64,000 nt of DNA from Clostridiaceae bacterium. Lineage in GTDB: Bacteria; Bacillota; Clostridia; Lachnospirales; Lachnospiraceae. Shown one piece after another: positions 17,381 to 26,047 of this stretch. The notes beneath the pieces were generated by a model. The model had not been told where the DNA came from and did not search any database. It saw only the letters and a list, made by a program, of their open reading frames with translations. The stretch lies in the NCBI GenBank assembly GCA_902362725.1, contig CABIXM010000011.1, forward strand, positions 55,002-119,001. The letters run 5' to 3'. The position numbers and the translations under genes are program-made. Within the stretch, counting starts at the first letter, position 1, and every line of letters starts with the position of its first letter.

Positions 17381-19080
17381 ACCAGATTTATCTGCTCTGC
17401 GGCAATCCGTGTCCGTTTGCCAGAAAACGCAATCCCCATTTTTATAGCAGACGTCAGATTCTCCGCGCTGAAATCAGCGGTATAAGAGCGATCCGTAATC
17501 TGCTGTAAAGCTGTCTGAGCCAAAGCTTTCAATTGTGCTTCTGAACAGTTTTTCCCAGCCTTCAGCTCTATCAGAATCCCCGGAAGTTTTTTATTCAACG
17601 GAAGCATCTGGATATCAAATCGTCCCTCTCCTGCTTCCCGATTCGAGGTGATGCGATAACTGTTATCCATAATCGCGCACATTCCCAGAATCAGTCCATG
17701 ATAGAAGGTCTCATTTGCCGCATCATGAAAACTGATAGTCTGAAGCAGAAAATTTTCCAGAGCCTTTTGCAACGCCTGAATATCTACTTTGTAGATGGCT
17801 TCCTGGATAGCAATTGCTTCTGAACGCGGAATCACAGCTTCCATCTGAGATAGAATCTCTTTACTGTAGACGAAAGAAATCTCTTTATTCGGCAATGCCA
17901 CTTCACACATATAATCTTCGCCATATGGCTGGTCAGCGTTCACGGCCTTCAGATAACCTGCTACCAACAGAAAGCTGTACACGGAAGAAGGTTCTTTTTG
18001 AATCTGCGGATAGATTACGCCCGTGTCGATATGCGTAACAAAGGAGCCGCCTTTCATCAGTAATTCCAGTCGTTCCATAATGTCTGGCGTGGCTAAAGCC
18101 AGTACCTCGCGAATAATATCATTATTACCGGTAGATTGCCAGAAAGCTTTGGGGCGACAGTTATTATTAAAATATCCAATCACAGACCAGGGGTTAAAAA
18201 TGTCCGTATTGCCAAAGCGATACCCGTCATACCAGTCACACAGCTCCTGATATTTGTCAGAAGCCCTGTAATACTCTGCCATAGCTCTTACTTCTTCTGA
18301 AGTAAAGCCGAAATACTCACTGTAACGTTCATCCAGAATCGAGTTAATTTTCAGATTATTCAATCCACTGAAAATACTTTCTTTTGCCACGCGAAGGATA
18401 CCGGTCAAAAAGCCGTAGCTCAAATGCGGATTGTCTTTCAATCCTCCGGAAAACAGGTTTCGCATAAATCCGATAACCCTGTCGTAAAAGCCATTCATAT
18501 GTCCCTGCTGAATTGGCGTATCATACTCGTCAATGATGACGAGGGGCGCTGTTCCATGATGCTTATGGAGCAATAGCGTCAATGTACGTAAGGACATCTG
18601 ATAGTCTATCTCACTTGCCGTTTCTGTCGCAAGACGGGAAAAATCTTCTTTTTCGTAACTGCTGAGCAAAGTACTGGACAGCAGCTCTCCATGCCGTCGA
18701 AATTCCAATGTAATCAGCTTCCGAAGCGCCTGATAGGTTTCCTCCCAGGACGCATATTTTACATCTTTGAAGGAAAGAAAAATGACTGGATATTTTCCCT
18801 GATGCTCCCGGTAAAAAGAGCCACAGAACCAGATTTTTTTATCTTTAAAATAGACCGACGTATCCGAATCGTTTTTTTCAAAAAAGATCCGAAGCATATC
18901 CATATTCAATGTTTTGCCAAAACGGCGCGGCCGGGTAAACAGGGACACCTTGGCCCGTTCATCCAGTAAATCACGGATAAGCAGGGTTTTATCCACATAA
19001 TAATAGTGGGTACAAGCGTCCTGATAGTCGGAGACGCCGACAGGCAGAGGTCTGCGCACGGGCATTTCTTTCATTGTCAT
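17377..19080 (-). CDS. AAA-ATPase-like/PD-(D/E)XK nuclease-like protein (PF09820/PF08011 type)
   Basis: 567 residues. The N-terminal AAA-like domain has the P-loop variant TRPRRFGKTLNMDM, a VVIDEYDTPIQ Walker B and GILRVAKESIFSGLNN. The C-terminal part carries the PD-(D/E)XK-like core, seen as GRFDIQM and GILIELKAGK. Such genes occur in many copies in gut Firmicutes and Bacteroidetes; their role is not established. Start at 19080 is chosen from GGAGG eight bases before it and a promoter at 19112-19140. Transcribed alone. Confidence 0.85.
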   Translation of the reverse strand: MTMKEMPVRRPLPVGVSDYQDACTHYYYVDKTLLIRDLLDERAKVSLFTRPRRFGKTLNMDMLRIFFEKNDSDTSVYFKDKKIWFCGSFYREHQGKYPVIFLSFKDVKYASWEETYQALRKLITLEFRRHGELLSSTLLSSYEKEDFSRLATETASEIDYQMSLRTLTLLLHKHHGTAPLVIIDEYDTPIQQGHMNGFYDRVIGFMRNLFSGGLKDNPHLSYGFLTGILRVAKESIFSGLNNLKINSILDERYSEYFGFTSEEVRAMAEYYRASDKYQELCDWYDGYRFGNTDIFNPWSVIGYFNNNCRPKAFWQSTGNNDIIREVLALATPDIMERLELLMKGGSFVTHIDTGVIYPQIQKEPSSVYSFLLVAGYLKAVNADQPYGEDYMCEVALPNKEISFVYSKEILSQMEAVIPRSEAIAIQEAIYKVDIQALQKALENFLLQTISFHDAANETFYHGLILGMCAIMDNSYRITSNREAGEGRFDIQMLPLNKKLPGILIELKAGKNCSEAQLKALAQTALQQITDRSYTADFSAENLTSAIKMGIAFSGKRTRIAAEQINLV

Positions 19081-19111
19081 AGTGGATTCCTCCGTAATCA
19101 TTCTTGACAAT

Positions 19112-19140
19112 ATTATAGGCATTATTCAGAGCGAAATCAA
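19112..19140 (-). promoter_or_regulatory. Promoter of the AAA/nuclease gene
   Basis: Minus strand: TTGATT (19140-19135), 17-base spacer, TATAAT (19117-19112). It lies just beyond the stop codon of rlmD, so no obvious terminator separates the two genes. Confidence 0.7.
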
Positions 19141-19151
19141 TCTTCGCTACC

Positions 19152-20525
19152 TTAATTTTCTCTACTATTTTTCCGCACCAGCAGTCCCACATTCTCCACC
19201 CCCGCGGTCTGGGGGAACATATCCACCGGCTGTACCTTGATCAGCTCATAACGTCCATCGGCGCAGAGGATCTTCAGGTCCCGGGCGAAGGTGGCCGGGT
19301 CGCAGCTCACGTAGACGATGCGCTCCGGGGCCATGGCCAGCATGGTGGTAAGACAGGCGCTGTCACAACCCTTCCGGGGCGGGTCGATGACGATGACGTC
19401 GGCGTGGATGCCTTCTTTTTCGTATCGCTCAGGCAGAACCTCTTCTGCCTTTCCCAAATAGAATTCCACATTGGAAATGCCGTTTAATTCGGCGTTGTGT
19501 TTCGCGTCCTCCACGGCCTGGGGCACAATTTCCACGCCGTAGACTTTCTTCGCGCTCCGGGCCAGGAACAGGGAAATGGTTCCGATACCGCAGTAGAGCT
19601 CCCAGACGGTCTCCTGACCGGTCAAGCCCGCGTATTCCAGCGCAGTGCGATACAGCTTCTCAGTCTGCACCGGGTTCACCTGATAGAAGGACAGGGGCGA
19701 AATCTGATAACTGATATCGCCGATTTTGTCGGTGATACAGGTCTGACCACGCACCGGGATGATCTCGTCGCCCAGGATCACATTGGTGTTCTTCTGATTT
19801 ACATTTAAGGTCAGGCTGGTCATACCCGGAATCGTGAAGAGGAAATCGGCCAGCTTCTCGATCTGCGGAAATTTCCTGCCATTAATGACCAGGCTTACCA
19901 TCAGTTCACCAGTGGCAAAGCCCTTCCGGATGAGCGCGTGGCGCAGAAGGCCTTTGCCTGTATTCTCATCATAAGGCTCAATATGATTCTCATTCATAAA
20001 GTTGAGGATCATGTTCAAAATGGTCTGATTCTCCTCGATGCCGAGGGCGCAGTCGGTCTCCGGCACGATGCTGTGGGTGCGCCCAGCGTAGAAGCCGGTC
20101 ACGATACGTCCCTCTTTGTCTTTTCCGAAGGGGAACTGGGCCTTATTGCGATAGCGGTAGGGCTCATCCATGCCCAGAACCGGATTCACCGGAGGTTCCG
20201 CGAAGCCGCCCAGGCGTTTTAAGTCCTCCCGCACCTTTTCTTCTTTATATAAAAGCTGTTTTTCATAGGAAAGTCCCTGAATCTGACAGCCGCCGCAGCG
20301 CCGGTGCTGGGCGCAGCGGGGCTCCTCCCGGTCTGGGGACGGCTCCAGCAGTTCCACCAGGCGCGCGAAAGCGTAGGTCTTCTTCACCTTGGTCAGGCTC
20401 ACCCGCGCCCTGTCTCCGGGAAAGGTATCCTTCACAAAGAGGGGATAGCCATCGATTTTGCCTATCCCCTCTCCTGCGCTTCCCATGGATTCAATTGTCA
20501 CTTCCACCAAATCATTCTTTTTCAA
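19152..20525 (-). CDS. rlmD: 23S rRNA (uracil-5-)-methyltransferase RlmD family
   Basis: 457 residues. A TRAM domain lies at residues 1-60. Iron-sulfur cysteines are in CAQHRRCGGCQIQG with a later Cys in ETDCALG. The Rossmann motif is WELYCGIGTISLFLA, and the catalytic region has DPPRKGC and YVSCDPATFARDL. It methylates uridine C5 in 23S rRNA (U1939 or U747 type). A TTG start at 20525 is chosen: ACGGAGG lies seven bases before it, inside the end of the preceding gene, whose stop is one base away. Length agrees with the family. Confidence 0.9.
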   Translation of the reverse strand: MKKNDLVEVTIESMGSAGEGIGKIDGYPLFVKDTFPGDRARVSLTKVKKTYAFARLVELLEPSPDREEPRCAQHRRCGGCQIQGLSYEKQLLYKEEKVREDLKRLGGFAEPPVNPVLGMDEPYRYRNKAQFPFGKDKEGRIVTGFYAGRTHSIVPETDCALGIEENQTILNMILNFMNENHIEPYDENTGKGLLRHALIRKGFATGELMVSLVINGRKFPQIEKLADFLFTIPGMTSLTLNVNQKNTNVILGDEIIPVRGQTCITDKIGDISYQISPLSFYQVNPVQTEKLYRTALEYAGLTGQETVWELYCGIGTISLFLARSAKKVYGVEIVPQAVEDAKHNAELNGISNVEFYLGKAEEVLPERYEKEGIHADVIVIDPPRKGCDSACLTTMLAMAPERIVYVSCDPATFARDLKILCADGRYELIKVQPVDMFPQTAGVENVGLLVRKNSREN

Positions 20526-20526
20526 T

Positions 20527-21471
20527 TTAAACCTCCGTCTTACGCAGATTGGACTCAAAGAAACGGTTATAGCCAAGCCAGCCGGTATTGGTGCCTGCTG
20601 CCTTGAAGATCTCCTTCATGGTCTCCATCTTCGCGTCCGTATTGTCCGCCAGGTTCAGCGCCATGGCCTCCGCCAGGGCCGGCTTTTTCGGGGAGCCATA
20701 CTCCAGCTCGCCATGGTGGGCCAGGATGCAGTGCTTCAGTTCATTTTCCAGCTTCTTCGGGAATCCGGGGATCTGACGGGCCCGCTCCGCCACCATCTCG
20801 CTGCCCATGGCGATATGGCCCAGCAGCTGGCCCTCGTCCGTATAGTCATTTTCCGGGAACTCAGACAGCTCGTAGACCTTGCCGATATCGTGGCACATGG
20901 CCGCTGTATACAGCAGATCCCGGTTCAGATAGGTATAATTCCGCACATAATATTCGCAGAGCTTCGTCACATTTAAGGTATGCTCCAAAAGACCGCCCAC
21001 AAAGCTGTGATGCACCGTCTTGGCTGCGGAATGGAACTTGAAGCCCCGGATAAACTCAGCGTCATCCACGAACAGGCTCTTTAAGAGAGCCCGAAGATGG
21101 GGCTCCTGCACCTGGTTGGCGTAGCCCATCAGTTCATGGTACATCTCCTCGATGTCACGCTCACTGACCGGCAGATAGTCGGCCGGATTGTACTCGCCCT
21201 CCCGGGCCTTTCTCACGCGCTTTACGTTCAGCTGCAGCGCGCCCTGGAAGCTGGTGGCCTCTGCCATAATATCGATATAATCCAGCGCCTCGAAATCGTC
21301 GATGCCCTGGGAATTCGGATCCCAGATCTTGGCGTCCACCACGCCTGTCTTATCCTGTAAAATCAGGTTCTCGTAGGATTTTCCATTTTTTGTAACCGCA
21401 GACTGGCGCTGCTTGCACAGATAGATGCCGGAAATGCGTTCGCCTTCCCGAATGCTTTCAATATATTTCAT
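20527..21471 (-). CDS. YhaM-like 3'-5' exoribonuclease (OB fold plus HD domain)
   Basis: 314 residues. The N-terminal OB-fold (about 10-95; LILQDKTGVVDAKIWDP) binds nucleic acid. The HD domain has His in HHSFVGGLLEHT, CHDIGK with the His-Asp pair, and HHGELEYGS. This matches YhaM/CBF1, a manganese-dependent exoribonuclease of Firmicutes. It sits between the HtrA-like gene and rlmD in a three-gene minus-strand unit. Confidence 0.88.
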   Translation of the reverse strand: MKYIESIREGERISGIYLCKQRQSAVTKNGKSYENLILQDKTGVVDAKIWDPNSQGIDDFEALDYIDIMAEATSFQGALQLNVKRVRKAREGEYNPADYLPVSERDIEEMYHELMGYANQVQEPHLRALLKSLFVDDAEFIRGFKFHSAAKTVHHSFVGGLLEHTLNVTKLCEYYVRNYTYLNRDLLYTAAMCHDIGKVYELSEFPENDYTDEGQLLGHIAMGSEMVAERARQIPGFPKKLENELKHCILAHHGELEYGSPKKPALAEAMALNLADNTDAKMETMKEIFKAAGTNTGWLGYNRFFESNLRKTEV

Positions 21472-21503
21472 TTCTTTCTCTCCTCATGATTTCATACAGC
21501 CCA

Positions 21504-22772
21504 CTATTTTAACACATCCAGCTTCACACTGCACGTAATTTCTTTATATTCTTCTTTGCCCTGGCGCATGACCTTCACCCGGATTACCTGATCCTTGGAG
21601 AATTTCAGCAGCATTTCCTGAATCTCCGTCACGCCCGCGACGGTCTTGCCGCTAATCTCGGTGATGACATCGCCCGCCTGCAGGCCGCCGTTCAGGGCCG
21701 GGGAATCCGGCTCCACATTGGACACATAGACGCCCGTGGGAATGCCCTGGATCTCCGCGATCTCCGCAGTCACCTGGCTGCCCTTGATGCCCATGTACAC
21801 CAGATCCTGGCTGTTGGACAGATGCTCGATGACTGCCTTCATATCGGAAATGGCGTAGGCCGTCATCGCCCGCTCGTTGGAGGCATGGAGATAAGTGTCC
21901 TCGATAAGGCCGATGACCTGGCCGTCCAGATTCACCAGCACGCCGGTGCCGCCGTCGGAGCGTTCCATATCCGTAATCAGAAGACGGTACTCTCCGTCGA
22001 TGACACTTGTCTTGTGGCCCGGCCCCACCAGATTGCCGAACTTCAGGGAACCGGCGAAGCCTGCAGGACTGCCCACGGCAATCACATTGTCGCCTGCTTT
22101 CAGATTCCTGGAGCTGCCCAGATCCGCGATTTTCACAGCCTCCATGGTACTGTCATCCACAGCCGCCAGATTCACGCTTACAATAGCCAGATCTGTTACC
22201 CGGTCGTAATTCTTCAGAACCGCTTCCTGGCTGGTTCCATCTACAAAGGTGACCTGTAAAAGGCTTGCATCCTTCACCGGCTCGTAGGGGATCAGAACCA
22301 GAAGCTCCACACCGTTGTTGCCCACCAGAAGGCCGCTGATCTCCCGGCGGCTCTCGTAGATCTCATTGAACCAGTCCGTGTCGCTGCTGGCCGCCATCAC
22401 GGTCACTAGGCTCTTATTTACCTCGCCGGCTACGGCCTTCAGCTTTGTATACAATTTCTGATAATCGCTCAGCTCCAGCTCCTGGGGCTCCGTGATGATC
22501 ACCGGGTCCGCGGCCGGCTCCTGCGCCACTTCATCCGGCTCGTCATTGTCCCGGGGAATCGTGATCTCGTTCTTCTCATCCTGTCCGAAGGTCCGCTCCA
22601 TAAAGGGCTGTACCTTTACGAACACAAAGCTGGCCACTACGCCGCACAGAACCGCCACCAGCAGCCAGTAGCAGAGCTGGCGGAACCGCCTGGTCTGGTA
22701 AAAGGGCTGCTTTTTTATCTTCTCTTTGATAAAGGAAAATTCCTCATTGTTCGATCTTCTGTCTTCAGCCAT
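21504..22772 (-). CDS. HtrA/DegP-like membrane protein with PDZ domain, catalytic His and Ser missing
   Basis: 422 residues. A membrane anchor lies at about 33-53, a trypsin-like domain at about 115-315 and a PDZ domain at about 325-415. The fold landmarks are clear: VGSPAGF, TDLAIV with the usual Asp194, and VLVNLDGQVIGL. But the position that should read GNSGG reads RSDGG (271-275, Asp273 in place of Ser), and the TNxHV histidine region reads VELLVLIPYEPV with no histidine. It should therefore not be an active serine protease. The start at 22772 follows GGAGG. First gene of the unit with the YhaM-like gene and rlmD. Confidence 0.88.
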   Translation of the reverse strand: MAEDRRSNNEEFSFIKEKIKKQPFYQTRRFRQLCYWLLVAVLCGVVASFVFVKVQPFMERTFGQDEKNEITIPRDNDEPDEVAQEPAADPVIITEPQELELSDYQKLYTKLKAVAGEVNKSLVTVMAASSDTDWFNEIYESRREISGLLVGNNGVELLVLIPYEPVKDASLLQVTFVDGTSQEAVLKNYDRVTDLAIVSVNLAAVDDSTMEAVKIADLGSSRNLKAGDNVIAVGSPAGFAGSLKFGNLVGPGHKTSVIDGEYRLLITDMERSDGGTGVLVNLDGQVIGLIEDTYLHASNERAMTAYAISDMKAVIEHLSNSQDLVYMGIKGSQVTAEIAEIQGIPTGVYVSNVEPDSPALNGGLQAGDVITEISGKTVAGVTEIQEMLLKFSKDQVIRVKVMRQGKEEYKEITCSVKLDVLK

Positions 22773-22804
22773 AAAAATCCTCCGCAGATTTTCTCCATAA
22801 ACCG

Positions 22805-22823
22805 CTGCGCCGAGTGCGCATCT
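22805..22823. repeat. Hairpin-forming 19-mer, copy 1
   Basis: The 19 bases CTGCGCCGAGTGCGCATCT occur again, identical, at 63817-63835. GCGC-CGAGT-GCGC forms a small stem. Here it lies 33 bases before the HtrA-like start, in the leader. Confidence 0.6.
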
Positions 22824-22950
22824 TTGCAAGCAGGAACAACCTTTCTCTCTGCAATCTTCGATATCCATATTTTAATACATTTTTATACAGGTGTCTACAA
22901 AGAAAAACCCTCTTTTCATTCCATTCAAATTGCGGTATACTTTGGGTATT

Positions 22951-25335
22951 ATGAATAGAAAAGCTTATCACACACTGGAATTTTATAAAATTATCGAGCG
23001 TCTAGCCGCCGAAGCGGGAAGCGCAGGCGGACGCAAACGCTGTATGGAATTGGAACCCATGCAGGATCTGGCGGCGATTACGGCCGCACAACAGGAGACT
23101 GAGGACGCCCTGACGAGACTTTACCGCAGAGGCGGCGTGGGCTTCTCCGGCACCAGGGACGTACGCGCTTCCCTGAAGCGTCTGGAAATCGGAAGCACCT
23201 TAAATATCCCGGAGCTTCTGGATATCTGCTCCCTTCTGGAGACCGCGGCCCGGGCCAAACAGTATGCCCGGCAGAATGAGGGACGGGAGGAAGATCCGGA
23301 TTCCCTCGATCCACTCTTTGACACGCTGGAGCCCTGTACCCAGCTTTCGAGCGAAATCCGCCGCTGTATTCTCTCGGAAGACGAGATAAGCGACGACGCC
23401 AGCCCCGCCCTGCACCACGTGCGCCGCTCCATTCTGGCAGCCAACGACAAGATTCATTCGACCCTGTCCGGCATGGTCAATGGCTCCGCGCGGACTTATC
23501 TGCAGGATGCTGTCATTACCCAGCGAAACGGCCGCTACTGTATCCCGGTTAAGGCCGAATACCGCAGCCAGGTGCCCGGCATGATTCACGACCAGTCCTC
23601 CACCGGTTCCACCCTGTTCGTGGAGCCCATGGCTGTCGTTAAACTGAATAATGATTTGAAGGAATTATACCTGAAGGAGCAGGAGGAAATCGAGCATGTA
23701 CTGGAATCCTTAAGCAACCAGACCGCCCTCTGCACCGAAGAGCTGACCCAGGATTATGAGATTCTGACCATTCTCGACTTCATTTTCGCCAAAGCGCGGC
23801 TGGCAAAGGATATGAAGGCCACCCGGCCGGAGTTCAATGAAAACCGGCGCATCTATATTAAGGAAGGCCGCCACCCGCTGCTGGATCCGAAGAAGGTCGT
23901 GCCCGTCACGATCCGACTGGGCCAGGAATACGACCTGCTCATCGTCACCGGCCCCAACACCGGCGGTAAAACCGTCTCCCTGAAGACCACCGGCCTTCTG
24001 ACCCTGATGGGACAGGCCGGACTCCATATTCCTGCCGCCCAGAATTCCGAGCTGGCCGTCTTTGACGACGTGTACGCGGACATCGGCGATGAGCAGAGTA
24101 TCGAGCAGTCCTTAAGTACCTTCTCGTCCCATATGACCAATATCATCCGGATTCTGAACGAGGCTTCTTTAAATTCACTGGTGCTTTTCGACGAGCTCTG
24201 CGCCGGAACCGACCCCACCGAGGGCGCGGCCCTGGCTATCGCGATTCTGTCCCATTTGCATAAAATGGGCATCCGCACCATGGCCACCACCCATTACAGC
24301 GAGCTGAAGATCTTTGCCCTCTCTGCTGACGGCGTGGAAAATGCCTGCTGCGAATTCGATGTGGAGACTTTGAGCCCCACCTACCGGCTTCTCATCGGCA
24401 TCCCGGGTAAGAGTAACGCCTTTGCCATCTCCAGGAAGCTGGGTCTGCCCGACTTTCTCATCGAGGATGCCAGAGGCCACTTAAGCGAACAGAACGAAAG
24501 CTTCGAGGATCTGCTGTCCGATCTGGAGAGCAGCCGCCGCACCATCGAGATGGAGCAGGCGGAGATTCAGGAGCATAAAGAAGAGATCCGCTCTCTCCGG
24601 GAAGCCCTGGAGAAAAAGCAGGAGAAGCTGGAAGCCCAGCGCGACCGCATCTTACGGGAGGCTAACGAGCAGGCACGACAGGTTTTGCAGGAGGCCAAGG
24701 ATTATGCCGATGAGACCATGAAGAATTTCCATAAGTTTGGCAAGGCTAACATTTCCGCAAGCGAGATGGAGGCAGAGCGCGCCAAGCTACGGGAGCGCAT
24801 GAAGAAGACCGAGAAGGCCATGGCCAAAGATGTGGCAAAGAAGCCGAAGAAGGCGCTGAAAGCTTCCGACCTGCACCTGGGCGATACCGTAAAGGTACTG
24901 AGCCTGAACCTGCAGGGCACCGTCAGCACCCTGCCCGACGCCCGGGGCAATCTCTATGTGCAGATGGGCATCCTGCGCTCACAGGTGAAGCTTACCGATC
25001 TGGAGCTGGTAGAGGAGGCTGTCATCACCGCCAAGCAGTTCCAGCGCACCAGCGCGGGCAAGATTAAGATGAGCAAGTCCGCTAACGTCAGCACCGAGAT
25101 CAACCTCATCGGCATGACCGTGGACGAGGCTCTGGCCCATCTGGATAAATATCTGGACGATGCCTACCTGGCCCATCTTCCTTCCATCCGCATTGTACAC
25201 GGAAAAGGTACCGGAGCGCTCCGGAAGGCCGTACAGGGTCTCTTAAAGCGCAACAAATATGTAAAATCCTACCGCCTGGGCGAGTTCGGCGAGGGCGACG
25301 CAGGCGTTACGATTGCAACCTTTAAACAGGAGTAG
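22951..25335 (+). CDS. mutS2: MutS2 DNA/ribosome-surveillance ATPase with Smr domain
   Basis: 794 residues, full length. MutS-type core with Walker A TGPNTGGKTVSLKT, DDVYADIGDEQSIEQSLSTFSSHM and Walker B LVLFDELCAGTDPTEGAAL. A long charged coiled coil follows (about 515-640), then a KOW-like part and a C-terminal Smr domain (LIGMTVDEALAHLDKYL, IVHGKGTGALR). MutS2 limits recombination and, in Bacillus, splits collided ribosomes. The start at 22951 is preceded by only a poor ribosome site and a TATACT element ten bases upstream. It is followed after four bases by a response regulator. Confidence 0.93.
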   Translation: MNRKAYHTLEFYKIIERLAAEAGSAGGRKRCMELEPMQDLAAITAAQQETEDALTRLYRRGGVGFSGTRDVRASLKRLEIGSTLNIPELLDICSLLETAARAKQYARQNEGREEDPDSLDPLFDTLEPCTQLSSEIRRCILSEDEISDDASPALHHVRRSILAANDKIHSTLSGMVNGSARTYLQDAVITQRNGRYCIPVKAEYRSQVPGMIHDQSSTGSTLFVEPMAVVKLNNDLKELYLKEQEEIEHVLESLSNQTALCTEELTQDYEILTILDFIFAKARLAKDMKATRPEFNENRRIYIKEGRHPLLDPKKVVPVTIRLGQEYDLLIVTGPNTGGKTVSLKTTGLLTLMGQAGLHIPAAQNSELAVFDDVYADIGDEQSIEQSLSTFSSHMTNIIRILNEASLNSLVLFDELCAGTDPTEGAALAIAILSHLHKMGIRTMATTHYSELKIFALSADGVENACCEFDVETLSPTYRLLIGIPGKSNAFAISRKLGLPDFLIEDARGHLSEQNESFEDLLSDLESSRRTIEMEQAEIQEHKEEIRSLREALEKKQEKLEAQRDRILREANEQARQVLQEAKDYADETMKNFHKFGKANISASEMEAERAKLRERMKKTEKAMAKDVAKKPKKALKASDLHLGDTVKVLSLNLQGTVSTLPDARGNLYVQMGILRSQVKLTDLELVEEAVITAKQFQRTSAGKIKMSKSANVSTEINLIGMTVDEALAHLDKYLDDAYLAHLPSIRIVHGKGTGALRKAVQGLLKRNKYVKSYRLGEFGEGDAGVTIATFKQE

Positions 25336-25339
25336 AAGA

Positions 25340-26044
25340 ATGGTAGCAAAACAGAAAATTCTCATCGTCGACGACGATAACAATATTGCAGAGCTGATTT
25401 CTCTGTATCTGACCAAAGAATGCTATGAGACCATGATTGTAAATGACGGCGAGGAAGCCCTGAAGGTCTTCGATACCTTCAAGCCCCAGCTGATTCTACT
25501 GGATCTGATGCTGCCTGGCATCGACGGCTATCAGGTCTGCAGAGAGATCCGCGCCAAGTCCAACACGCCGATCATCATGCTGTCCGCCAAGGGCGAAGTC
25601 TTTGACAAAGTTCTGGGGCTTGAGCTGGGCGCGGACGACTACATCATCAAGCCCTTTGATTCCAAGGAGCTGGTGGCCCGGGTTAAGGCCGTGCTCCGAC
25701 GGTATCAGCCTGTGAAGCCTGCGGAACCCTCTGCGCCTGCCGCCAAGATCGTGGAATACCCGGATCTGGTCATCAACCAGACCAATTATTCCGTGCTCTA
25801 TCAGGGCAAGCCCGTGGATATGCCGCCCAAGGAGCTGGAGCTTCTGTATTTTCTGGCTTCCTCTCCCAATCAGGTGTTTACCAGAGAGCAGCTTCTCGAC
25901 CACATCTGGGGCTACGAGTATATCGGCGACACCCGTACCGTGGACGTCCACATCAAGCGTCTCCGGGAGAAGATCGGAGATCATCCCAGCTGGAGTCTGA
26001 CCACGGTCTGGGGCATCGGCTACAAATTTGACGTCAAAGGATAA
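25340..26044 (+). CDS. OmpR/PhoB-family response regulator
   Basis: 234 residues. Receiver domain with acidic pair DDD near residue 11, phospho-acceptor Asp in LILLDLMLPGIDGY and Lys in IIKPFDSKEL. A Pro/Ala linker follows, then a winged-helix DNA-binding domain ending TTVWGIGYKFDVKG. AGGAG of the mutS2 3' end serves as ribosome site. Pairs with the kinase three bases downstream. Targets unknown. Confidence 0.92.
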   Translation: MVAKQKILIVDDDNNIAELISLYLTKECYETMIVNDGEEALKVFDTFKPQLILLDLMLPGIDGYQVCREIRAKSNTPIIMLSAKGEVFDKVLGLELGADDYIIKPFDSKELVARVKAVLRRYQPVKPAEPSAPAAKIVEYPDLVINQTNYSVLYQGKPVDMPPKELELLYFLASSPNQVFTREQLLDHIWGYEYIGDTRTVDVHIKRLREKIGDHPSWSLTTVWGIGYKFDVKG

Positions 26045-26047
26045 CGG

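Noticed and set aside
17377..19080. Defence system built around the AAA/nuclease protein
   Set aside because: It is a single widespread gene with its own promoter and no partner genes; nothing in the context points to phage defence.
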